Position numbers and translations under genes: made by a program
Assembly: GCA_026393735.1 (NCBI GenBank)
Contig: JAPKZP010000261.1
Location: forward strand, 1-11,184
Reading direction: 5' to 3'
Source: Acidobacteriota bacterium
GTDB lineage: Bacteria > Acidobacteriota > Vicinamibacteria > Vicinamibacterales > JAKQTR01
DNA: 11,184 nt
Notes under the pieces: model-generated
Seen by the model: the letters and a program-made list of their open reading frames with translations, nothing else
Told to the model about the DNA's origin: nothing
Database searches by the model: none
Shown: positions 4,909-11,184 of the stretch, piece by piece
Layout: the number at the start of each line of letters is the position of its first letter
Position numbering within the stretch: position 1 is the first letter of the stretch

Positions 4909-7320
4909 CTAGTTCTCGAAGGGCCGCCGCAGTCGGGTCGACTTCTTGTTGATCGGTTCAACGTCGACCACCCACATGCCGCGCCCGTGTGTTGCAATTA
5001 CCATCATGTTGTCGCGCGGGTGAATGATGAGGTCGTGCACGTACGCCGTCGGCAGGTTGGTCCCAATCGTGTTCCACGCCTTACCGCCGTCCGTCGTGAC
5101 GTACACCCCCGAGTCGGTCCCGAGATACAGGATCTTCTTGTCCACCGGGTCTTCGCGGATCACGTTGACCGGCCCGATCGGGATGTTCGCCGCGATGCCG
5201 GTCCACGTCTTGCCGAAGTCCGTCGACTTCCACACGTACGGCGTGAAGTCGTCGTCGCGCTTCCCGTTCTGCGTCATGTAGACGGTGCCGATGTCGTAGG
5301 CCGACGCGACGACGCGCGAGACCCACTTCTGGTACGGCAGGCCGGCCACGATCTCCGTCCAGGCCTTCCCGCCGTCCTTCGTCACATGGACCTTCCCATC
5401 GTCGGTGCCCACGTAGATCAGCCCCGCGCGCAGCGGCGACTCCGAGATGGTGAAGATCGTGTGATAGGGGATGTCTCCCTTCTCCGACGCGGTGTTGTAC
5501 GTCAGGTCCGGACTGATGACGTCCCACGTGTCGCCGCGGTCGCGCGACATGAAGAGGCACTGCATCCCGTGGTACAGGATCTGGTTGCTGTGCGGCGACA
5601 GGATCGTCGGCGCCAGCCACTCGCCCCTGAGCCGCGGCTCGTCCGGGTAACGCTCGGGCAGCAGTTCCTTGCTGCGGAGCGCATGGCCGCGCGGCTTGCT
5701 CAGGTCACTGCGCGACACGGTCCCGTAGAACCCGGACGAGTAGACGATATTGGAATCGGCAGGGTCGATCGCATGCGTCGATCCCTCCCCGCCCGGCGCG
5801 CTCTCGAAGTCCACCGTGGGAATCCGGTCGCGGCCGCGGCTCAGGTCGCCGATCCCGCGGAAGCTGCCATGGTCCTGCATCGACCCATAGACGCGGAACG
5901 GCGTGTCCATGTCGTACGAAATGTTGAAGAACTGCGCGAGGGGCAGCGTGAGCCGAGAGTCCTTCCAGGTGGCGCCGCGGTCGTAGGAGAGGGCGAAGCC
6001 CTGGTCGAACACGTTGATCAGGTAGTTCGAGTTGTCGGGATCGATCCACAGGCCATGGTGATCGCTGCCGGGCGTCTGGAGACGCGTGAACGTCTTGCCG
6101 CCGTCGTACGACGCGTTCAGGGCCAGGCCCATCGTGTAGACCGTGTTCGGATCGCTCGGGTCGGCGCGGATCTGGCCGAACACCCAGCCGTACGTGTTCG
6201 ACGACCGCTCCATGAAGGTTTTCTGCTCAGGCGTGAGACCGCTCACCTGGGTCCACGTCTCCCCCTTGTCGTCGGAGCGGTAGACCGTGGCGCCCTTGAT
6301 GAAGCCCGACGAGGGCAGCCCGTACGGGTCGTTCTTCTCCTCCTCCGTCGGCTCGCGCGAGATCTCGTAGTTGTCGACGAAGGCATACACGACGTTCGGC
6401 CTGCTCCTGCACACGTCGATTCCGATGCGGCCCCGGAACTTCGGGTCCGGCAGCCCCTTCGTGATCGGCGTCCAGATCTTGCCGGCATTAGTCGACTTGT
6501 AAATGCTGCTGCCTGCATAGTCGGGGAAGTTGCGCGGATCGTTCCACTTCTGCCGGATGCGCTGCCACGTGCTCGCGTACAGCGTGTTCGGATCGGACGG
6601 ATCCATCACGAGGTCGATCGCGCCGGTTCTGTCGTTGACGAAGAGCTGCTTCTCCCAGGTCGTGCCGCCGTCCGTCGTCCTGTAGACGCCGCGGTCGGCG
6701 TTGTTGGTCCACTCGTGCCCCGACGCCGCGACCCACACCACGTCGGGGTTCGTCGGGTGAATCGCGATGCGCGAAATCGTGTACGTGTCGGCCAGCCCCA
6801 TGTGCTGCCACGTCTTCCCCGCATCCGTCGACTTGTACACGCCGGCGCCGGCCTGGGAACTCCGGAAGATGTTGGACTCCCCGGTGCCGATCCACACGAT
6901 GTCCGGATTCGACGGGGCGACGGTGACATCACCGATAGTTGTCGCCGGCCCCTGCTCGAACACCGGCTGCCACGTCGTCGCTTCGTTCTGGGTCTTCCAC
7001 AACCCGCCGCTCGCGGTCGCGACATAGATCGTGTAGCTTCTGCCGCGCGGCCCGACCACCGCGATGTCGGTGGAACGGCCGCTGATGTTCTTCGGGCCGA
7101 GGAACTGCCACGCGAGGTCCTTGAACGGCGATGACCTCGTCATCGCCTGGTGCTCGTCGAAGCCCTTCAGGCGGAGCGCGGGGTTCGTCGACGTCACGCG
7201 AATCGGTTGCTGCGCGGCCGCTCCGCCCTTTGTAGGCGTCTTGGGGGCTTGCGCGCCGAGCCACGCCGGCAGCGTCGCGAGCGCGACACCGACAATCATC
7301 ACCATCCTGCGCGTTGCCAT
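4909..7320 (-). CDS. Secreted Asp-box (BNR/sortilin-like) beta-propeller protein, 803 aa
   Basis: The start is the ATG at 7320, chosen because of a strong AGGAGGT just upstream and a signal peptide directly after it (MATRRM, hydrophobic core, LGAQA; cut near 23-25). A longer in-frame start at 7416 would bury the signal. Ten Asp-box motifs (S/T-x-D/N-x-G-x-T-W type) start at residues 164, 215, 276, 349, 404, 445, 592, 647, 699 and 742, each marking a turn in a propeller blade, as in sortilin/VPS10-like and BNR proteins. Blocks shared with the neighbouring 910-residue protein include WQFLGPKNISGR (71-82), GTGES (145-149), HGLWIDP (422-428), YVGTDDGKVHVT (636-647) and ATHGRGMW (776-783). The C-terminus (KKSTRLRRPFEN) is basic. 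I see no sialidase catalytic set, so an enzyme role is not supported. It is probably exported to the periplasm or outside; ligand unknown. Confidence 0.85.
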   Translation of the reverse strand: MATRRMVMIVGVALATLPAWLGAQAPKTPTKGGAAAQQPIRVTSTNPALRLKGFDEHQAMTRSSPFKDLAWQFLGPKNISGRSTDIAVVGPRGRSYTIYVATASGGLWKTQNEATTWQPVFEQGPATTIGDVTVAPSNPDIVWIGTGESNIFRSSQAGAGVYKSTDAGKTWQHMGLADTYTISRIAIHPTNPDVVWVAASGHEWTNNADRGVYRTTDGGTTWEKQLFVNDRTGAIDLVMDPSDPNTLYASTWQRIRQKWNDPRNFPDYAGSSIYKSTNAGKIWTPITKGLPDPKFRGRIGIDVCRSRPNVVYAFVDNYEISREPTEEEKNDPYGLPSSGFIKGATVYRSDDKGETWTQVSGLTPEQKTFMERSSNTYGWVFGQIRADPSDPNTVYTMGLALNASYDGGKTFTRLQTPGSDHHGLWIDPDNSNYLINVFDQGFALSYDRGATWKDSRLTLPLAQFFNISYDMDTPFRVYGSMQDHGSFRGIGDLSRGRDRIPTVDFESAPGGEGSTHAIDPADSNIVYSSGFYGTVSRSDLSKPRGHALRSKELLPERYPDEPRLRGEWLAPTILSPHSNQILYHGMQCLFMSRDRGDTWDVISPDLTYNTASEKGDIPYHTIFTISESPLRAGLIYVGTDDGKVHVTKDGGKAWTEIVAGLPYQKWVSRVVASAYDIGTVYMTQNGKRDDDFTPYVWKSTDFGKTWTGIAANIPIGPVNVIREDPVDKKILYLGTDSGVYVTTDGGKAWNTIGTNLPTAYVHDLIIHPRDNMMVIATHGRGMWVVDVEPINKKSTRLRRPFEN

Positions 7321-7330
7321 ACCACCTCCT
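7321..7330 (-). promoter_or_regulatory. Strong ribosome binding site deciding the 7320 start
   Basis: On the minus strand AGGAGGT (7330-7324) is followed by GGT and the ATG at 7320-7318. It is a near-perfect anti-16S match with slightly short spacing. It supports initiation at 7320 rather than at the in-frame start 96 nt upstream (7416) or at the ATG five codons downstream (18 nt from the SD). Confidence 0.7.
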
Positions 7331-7343
7331 GTACGAACAACAC

Positions 7344-7372
7344 AGTATATGACCGTCAGGAACTGGACCGTC
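7344..7372 (-). promoter_or_regulatory. Possible sigma70-type promoter of the 803-aa propeller gene
   Basis: On the minus strand TATACT (7349-7344) matches five of six -10 consensus bases. A poor -35 match, GACGGT (7372-7367), lies 17 nt upstream. Transcription would begin about 17 nt before the ATG, a short leader that still contains the AGGAGGT. The weak -35 means an activator or chance match is possible. Confidence 0.35.
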
Positions 7373-7430
7373 CCATCAGCGCCAGCCGGCTCGCTGCGAC
7401 GTCCGTCGCGCCTCATCCGATGTGCCGGAA

Positions 7431-7447
7431 GCTACAAAAGATGTAGC
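7431..7447. repeat. Inverted repeat GCTACA-N5-TGTAGC
   Basis: A perfect 6-bp inverted repeat with a 5-nt A-rich spacer, about 111-127 nt upstream of the 803-residue gene start. A 17-bp relative with 3 mismatches occurs at 7614-7630. It may be the site of a dimeric regulator. The half-site resembles the TACA/TGTA halves of BlaI/CopY operators, but those usually have a 2-nt spacer. Confidence 0.4.
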
Positions 7448-7493
7448 GACTGCTTGACGTCCCGCACTTCCGGCTCAAGGGTCCATTTGTCCA

Positions 7494-7512
7494 GTGTCTC
7501 GACACGAGACAC
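7494..7512. repeat. Perfect 8-bp inverted repeat GTGTCTCG-ACA-CGAGACAC
   Basis: The two 8-bp arms (7494-7501 and 7505-7512) pair perfectly around a 3-nt centre. No U-run follows on either strand. It could be a transcription-factor site or an RNA hairpin in the transcript running from the 910-residue gene. Nothing in the sequence tells these apart. Confidence 0.4.
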
Positions 7513-7613
7513 ACGGCAAAGCGGCGAAGGCCGGTATTTTGGGCGGATTTTGATGAAGAGGCTTCGCGAGCCGGCGAGAATCCAACAAGTAGTGTAGGCA
7601 CGCTACTCTCGGA

Positions 7614-7630
7614 GCCACAAGAAATGTAGC
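7614..7630. repeat. Second copy of the GCTACA-N5-TGTAGC element, imperfect
   Basis: GCCACA-AGAAA-TGTAGC differs from the 7431-7447 element at 3 of 17 positions and keeps the spacing. It is 15 nt past the 910-residue gene's stop on the minus strand. A related GTAG-N5-CTAC (7594-7606) lies between the two copies, close to this one. Confidence 0.35.
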
Positions 7631-7644
7631 CCCGGCCCTGGGAT

Positions 7645-10377
7645 TCAGGGCACCTGGATCGGACGGCTCGTGCGCGGGTCCGCCTTCACGATGAGCGGCT
7701 GCGTGTACGACCTGCCGTCGACCGTGAGTTTCACGGTGTAGGCCCCGGGCTTCGCCGTCGGCCCGCCGCCGCGCCCGCCGCCGCCGGCGAACCCGCCACC
7801 GCCTCCCGCGCCACGACCGCCGGCGGCCGGAACCTGTGGCGTCGGCCGAAGGTCCCACACCCAGCGGTGCATGCCCGCGGCCGCCGGCAGCGAATCGGGC
7901 ACAGGAACCCAGTGCGCGGGAATTGTCAGCGTGCCGGGGTCGTAAGGGGGCGTGCGGTCGTCGCTCGAGTAGCGCCGGATGGTCTGCCCAGCTGCGTCGA
8001 GAATCTCGAGCGTCACGGGGCCCGTGGCGGCCGCCTTCAGGTAGTAGTCGATCGTCGCGCCGGCGGGCGGATTCTCGGCGAACGGCTCGTCTTTCGGGAG
8101 CGGCGTCCCGTTCTCGTCCCCGGCCGGCATGTTGATCGCCTCGGCCGGCACGAAGAGCACGACGTCGGCCGCGAGTGTCGACGCGTCCGACTGGCGCAGC
8201 GGCGTAATGTTGTCGAGCACCCAGAACCCGCGGCCGTGTGTGGCGACGATGAGATCGTCTCCATGAATCGCCAGATCGCGCATCGAGGTCGGCGGCAGGT
8301 TCAACTGCAGCGCCTGCCAGTCGTCGCCGTCGTTGAACGAGACGAACACGCCGCGCTCGGTCCCTGCGAAGAGCAGGCCGCGCCGCACCGTGTCCTCCTT
8401 GACCGTCTGAACGTAGATCCCGCGCGGCAGGCCTTTCGTGATGAGCTGCCACGTCGTGCCCGCGTCGCGCGTGCGATAGATGTACGGCTCGTAGTCCTGC
8501 AACTGGTGCCGCTCGACGGCGGCGTACGCCGTGTCTGCGTCCCTGTGCGACGCCTCGATCATCGTCACCTTGCTCCACGGCGTGAGCGCGGGCGGCGTCA
8601 CGTTCCGCCATGTCTTGCCGTTATCCGGCGTAACGTGCACCAGGCCGTCGTCGGTGCCCACCCAGACGAGCGGCGCACGCACGGGCGACGGCGCGATCGT
8701 GTAGATGACGCCGCGGCGCTTGTCCGCGGGCGCGTCGGCCGCGGACGCGGCGTCGAGGTTCGACGGCACGCCGGGATCCTCGCGCGTCAGGTCCGGACTG
8801 AGCTGCGTCCACGTGTCTCCGCCGTTCGTCGTCTTGTAGAGGTACTGGTTGGCAAAGTACAGCGCGTGCGGATCCGCGGACGAGAACACCAGCGGCTGCG
8901 TCCAGGCGTGCCGGAACGGCCCGGCCTGCCCGCGCTCGGGCGAGACGTTCTGCCCGATCCGCGTCACGACGTTGCAGCGCGTGACGGTGCCGCCGAAGAG
9001 AATCTCCGGGTGCAGCGGGTCGGGCGCCGTGTAGCCGCTCTCGCCGCCCGCGCACAGGCCGACCCAGTCGTGCATCGAGATGACGGCGTTCAGGCTGCGC
9101 GTCGGTGTGCCGACGGCGCCGCTGTCCTGCTGCGCGCCCGTGACCCAGTACGGGAACCGGTAGTCGGCCGCCACGTGGTAGAGCTGCGCCGTGGACTGGT
9201 TGTACCAGGACGTCCAGGTCAACGCGCCATCGAGGGTCACGACCGCGCCCTGATCGCTCGCCGTGATCATCCGGTTCGGGTCTTCCGGGGCGATCCACAG
9301 GCCATGATAGTCGTCGCCGCCCGGGGCGCCTTTGATCGGCGTCCAGCTGGCGCCGCCGTCAGTCGACTTGTAGATCGACGTGTTGGGCACGTAGACGATG
9401 TCCGCGTTCTTCGGGTCGGCGGTGATCTTCTCGAAGTACCAGCCGCGGCCCCAGATCCGCGCGTCGCCCGAGATCTTCGCCCAGGTCGCGCCGGCGTCCT
9501 CCGAACGAAAGAGCCCGCCATCCTTCGCGTCCACGATGGCGTAGACCCGGCGGGGATTGGCCGCCGAGATCGACAGCCCGATGCGGCCGAGCCCTTCGGT
9601 CGGCAGCCCGGCCGTCAGCGGCAGCCAGGTCGTGCCGCCGTCAACCGACTTGAAGATCCCGCCGCCCGGGCCATTCGACGGTGCGTAGATAAACCACGGC
9701 GGGCGGCGCGTCGCCCACATGGCGGCGTAGACGACCCTGCTGTCGGCGGGATCGAAGACCAGGTCGACGGCGCCCACGCTGTCGTTCTTGTAGAGCACCT
9801 TCTGCCAGGTCGCGCCGCCGTCGAGCGAGCGGAACACGCCGCGGTCCGGGCTCGGGCCATACGCGTTCCCGAGAGCGGCCACGAAGACGATGGCGGGGTT
9901 CTTCGGATCGACGATCACGCGGGCAATCTGCTTCGTGGCGTCGAGGCCGACGTGCGTCCAGGTCGCACCCGCGTCGATCGACTTGTACACGCCGCTGCCG
10001 AACGCGATCGAGTCTCGCATGTCGCTCTCGCCGGTGCCGACGTACACGACGTTGGGATGGGACGGCGCTACGGCAATCGCGCCAATCGACGCGACCGGCT
10101 GGCTGTCGAAGATCGGGTTCCACGTGCGTCCCGCGTTCGCGGACTTCCAGACGCCGCCGCCCACCGATCCGTAGTAGTAAGTGAAGGGTTGACCGGGCAC
10201 GCCGCTCACCGCGTTGACGCGGCCGCCGCGGAACGGCCCGACGAGCCTCCAGCGCAGCCCTGCCGCTGACGGGTTCGCCGCCGGCTGCCGGGCAGACGCA
10301 GGCGGCAGGAAGCTGGCCCCGGCGAGGGCGCACACGGCGAGGCACACGACGGCAGAAATTCGCCAAGCTGGACGCAT
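7645..10377 (-). CDS. Secreted Asp-box (BNR/sortilin-like) beta-propeller protein with C-terminal FlgD-like Ig region, 910 aa
   Basis: The ATG at 10377 is preceded by GGGAG with 9-nt spacing and followed by a signal peptide likely cut after Ala29 (PASA|R). Eleven Asp-box-type motifs start at residues 79, 133, 184, 244, 292, 338, 381, 516, 583, 636 and 680; those at 381 and 680 are degenerate. They imply one or two large propellers spanning about 43-720. Blocks shared with the 803-residue paralogue include WRLVGPFRGGR (43-53), GTGES (114-118), HGLWIAP (358-364), VWVGTDDGLVHVT (571-583) and ATHGRGFW (712-719). This protein alone has a C-terminal extension (about 740-910) resembling a FlgD-type Ig-like fold: GPVTLEILDAAGQ, a HRWVWDLR strand, then KPGAYTVKLTVDG. 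A 22-residue Gly/Arg/Ala tract (851-872) interrupts it. Probably exported. Function and ligand are unknown and no catalytic site was recognised. Confidence 0.85.
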   Translation of the reverse strand: MRPAWRISAVVCLAVCALAGASFLPPASARQPAANPSAAGLRWRLVGPFRGGRVNAVSGVPGQPFTYYYGSVGGGVWKSANAGRTWNPIFDSQPVASIGAIAVAPSHPNVVYVGTGESDMRDSIAFGSGVYKSIDAGATWTHVGLDATKQIARVIVDPKNPAIVFVAALGNAYGPSPDRGVFRSLDGGATWQKVLYKNDSVGAVDLVFDPADSRVVYAAMWATRRPPWFIYAPSNGPGGGIFKSVDGGTTWLPLTAGLPTEGLGRIGLSISAANPRRVYAIVDAKDGGLFRSEDAGATWAKISGDARIWGRGWYFEKITADPKNADIVYVPNTSIYKSTDGGASWTPIKGAPGGDDYHGLWIAPEDPNRMITASDQGAVVTLDGALTWTSWYNQSTAQLYHVAADYRFPYWVTGAQQDSGAVGTPTRSLNAVISMHDWVGLCAGGESGYTAPDPLHPEILFGGTVTRCNVVTRIGQNVSPERGQAGPFRHAWTQPLVFSSADPHALYFANQYLYKTTNGGDTWTQLSPDLTREDPGVPSNLDAASAADAPADKRRGVIYTIAPSPVRAPLVWVGTDDGLVHVTPDNGKTWRNVTPPALTPWSKVTMIEASHRDADTAYAAVERHQLQDYEPYIYRTRDAGTTWQLITKGLPRGIYVQTVKEDTVRRGLLFAGTERGVFVSFNDGDDWQALQLNLPPTSMRDLAIHGDDLIVATHGRGFWVLDNITPLRQSDASTLAADVVLFVPAEAINMPAGDENGTPLPKDEPFAENPPAGATIDYYLKAAATGPVTLEILDAAGQTIRRYSSDDRTPPYDPGTLTIPAHWVPVPDSLPAAAGMHRWVWDLRPTPQVPAAGGRGAGGGGGFAGGGGRGGGPTAKPGAYTVKLTVDGRSYTQPLIVKADPRTSRPIQVP

Positions 10378-10404
10378 GTATCGGTACTCCCAGTGGCAGA
10401 TTAG

Positions 10405-10441
10405 TCCCGGGGCGCGGTTTTGTCGAGAACCCTCGCCCCGG
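10405..10441. repeat. GC-rich hairpin between the M16 gene and the 910-aa propeller gene
   Basis: CCCGGGGCG (10405-10413) pairs perfectly with CGCCCCGGG (10433-10441), and inside it GGTTTT (10415-10420) can pair with AGAACC (10425-10430), one pair being a G-U type on one strand. On the minus strand it starts 27 nt after the M16 stop codon, where a terminator would lie, but no U-run follows. It may be a weak terminator or a 3'-end stabiliser. The minus-strand TCGACA (10425-10420) within it could also act as a -35 for the downstream gene, with no good -10. Confidence 0.45.
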
Positions 10442-10468
10442 GCACACGGACTTCCCAGGCAGGCGCGG

Positions 10469-11184
10469 CTACTTCGCCGCCTCCGGGAGCAGCGTGACGC
10501 GCACGACGTTGCCCGTGTTCAGGTACGCCTTCGCCGCGTCCTGGATCAGGGCCGCCGTGAGCGTCTTGTAGAACTCCGGCAGCGTGAAGAATTCTCCCAG
10601 ATCCTGCGGGACCTGGTACCGGAAGTAGATCTGCGACAGCAGGTAGCCGTTCTGCTTGCTGTTGGTCTCGAACTCTCGCAGCATCGCTTCTTTGACGTCG
10701 GCGAGCTGCTTCTCCGTCGGGCCGTTCGCCTTCAGCGCCTCGATCTCCCGGTGGACGGCCTTGACGAGTTCGTCCACGCGGTCCGGGTTGCAGCCGAACG
10801 TGATCGTGAGGTTGTACTGCTCGCGCGGGATGAGCGTGTAGTTCGGGTTCACGCTCACGCCGTAGGTGCCGCCGAGGTCTTCGCGGAGGACCTCGCGGAG
10901 CCGCGTGTCGAGGACCATGCCGAGCGCCCGGATCGCCACGCGGTGCGGCCGCGTGTAGGCGAACGGACCGGTGAACGCCAGCGCGGTCTGGCCCTTGGGT
11001 TCAATCCCCTTCCGGACTGTCTTGTCGACGACGCCCGTCACGGGGAGCATGCCCACGTCCTTCCAGGTCTCCTTGCGGTCCGTCGAGGGCAGCGAACCGA
11101 GATACTGCTCGACGAACGGCTTGAGGGACGCCGGCGTGAAGCTGCCCACGAACACGAACGTGAAGTCGCTCGCGTCGGCGAAGC
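10469..11184 (-). CDS. M16 (insulinase-family) peptidase, C-terminal part, PqqL-like; 5' end outside window
   Basis: The frame is open to the window edge (visible from FADASDFTFVFVGSF), so the start and the zinc-binding HxxEH-bearing N-terminal half lie outside. What is visible, about 237 residues, is the end of one M16 repeat (FVFVGSF strand, LKPFVEQYLGSLP) and a following M16C-type region. The latter has RLREVLREDLGGTYGV, then REQYNLTITFGCNPDRVDEL, then an ExLKANGPTEKQLADVKEA helix. This spacing and the FxCxPxRVDEL block resemble PqqL-type M16 peptidases. Such proteins are usually periplasmic zinc proteases with the metal site in the first half. It is the first minus-strand gene seen here and is followed after 91 nt by the 910-residue propeller gene. 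Whether this copy is catalytically competent cannot be judged from this part. Confidence 0.88.
   Translation of the reverse strand, partial: FADASDFTFVFVGSFTPASLKPFVEQYLGSLPSTDRKETWKDVGMLPVTGVVDKTVRKGIEPKGQTALAFTGPFAYTRPHRVAIRALGMVLDTRLREVLREDLGGTYGVSVNPNYTLIPREQYNLTITFGCNPDRVDELVKAVHREIEALKANGPTEKQLADVKEAMLREFETNSKQNGYLLSQIYFRYQVPQDLGEFFTLPEFYKTLTAALIQDAAKAYLNTGNVVRVTLLPEAAK

Larger units (their letters stand above)
7321..7644. other. 324-bp intergenic region between the two propeller genes
   Basis: No convincing coding frame is seen here; the short open frames do not look like proteins. It contains the ribosome site and possible promoter for the 803-residue gene, a perfect hairpin at 7494-7512, and three copies of a TGTAG/CTACA-type inverted element (7431-7447, 7594-7606, 7614-7630). 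No T-tract terminator follows the upstream 910-residue gene, so read-through is possible. Confidence 0.6.

Noticed and set aside
4885..4915. GGATTCGAGCC (4893-4903) resembling a tRNA T-arm
   Set aside because: Neither strand gives a 5-bp T stem with a TTCRANY loop, nor matching acceptor, D and anticodon arms.
4852..7134. 760-codon plus-strand open frame opposite the 803-residue propeller gene
   Set aside because: Arg/Val/Asp-rich composition without domains; the opposite strand has ten Asp-boxes and a signal peptide.
7321..7416. Upstream in-frame start extending the 803-residue protein by 32 residues
   Set aside because: It would bury the signal peptide, and the strong AGGAGGT belongs to the ATG at 7320.
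7867..10269. 800-codon plus-strand open frame opposite the 910-residue propeller gene
   Set aside because: Same antisense shadow effect; no ribosome site, signal or motif.
4909..10377. Sialidase or glycoside hydrolase activity suggested by the BNR/Asp-box repeats
   Set aside because: Asp-boxes are structural; the Arg triad, RIP motif and other catalytic residues of sialidases were not seen.
1..11184. Mobile element, phage or CRISPR content
   Set aside because: No transposase, integrase, phage gene, terminal repeats or regularly spaced repeats were found; repeated motifs inside the propeller genes are protein Asp-boxes.

Overview
The window is GC-rich DNA with strong G/C bias at third codon positions. 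It comes from a diderm bacterium: it encodes an outer-membrane beta-barrel ending in Phe and several Sec-exported proteins. The gene content (DUF3014 protein, paired Asp-box propeller proteins, PqqL-like M16 peptidase, DmsE-type decaheme cytochrome with an MtrB/PioB-type barrel) fits Acidobacteriota, perhaps Vicinamibacteria. Gemmatimonadota cannot be excluded, and no rRNA or marker gene is present to settle it.

Layout. The left end (1-1132) is a short plus-strand unit: the 3' part of a membrane-anchored DUF3014 protein, then msrB (methionine-R-sulfoxide reductase) 4 nt downstream. The rest is on the minus strand. Read in the direction of transcription it runs: the 3' part of an M16 peptidase (11184-10469), a 910-residue secreted Asp-box propeller protein (10377-7645), a second one of 803 residues (7320-4909), a decaheme c-type cytochrome (4496-3573), and an outer-membrane porin of the MtrB/PioB type (3569-1287). 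A clear intrinsic terminator on the minus strand (about 1219-1262) closes the last unit, between the convergent porin and msrB genes.

The most interesting part is the cytochrome/porin pair. The cytochrome has ten CxxCH haem sites and a signal peptide. The porin starts 3 nt after its stop codon. Together they look like the minimal MtrAB/PioAB/DmsEF-type conduit that carries electrons across the outer membrane, here without an adjacent surface multihaem cytochrome, inner-membrane quinol oxidase or terminal reductase. The unit has a 412-bp upstream region rich in inverted repeats (4631-4648, 4657-4670, 4715-4739, 4756-4787), which suggests dedicated regulation.

The two propeller proteins are paralogues with 10-11 Asp-box motifs each and several shared blocks. 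They lie downstream of a PqqL-like M16 peptidase. Their substrates cannot be read from sequence. The 324-bp gap between them holds further inverted repeats and a likely promoter for the second one. No tRNA, rRNA, CRISPR array, transposase or phage gene was seen.
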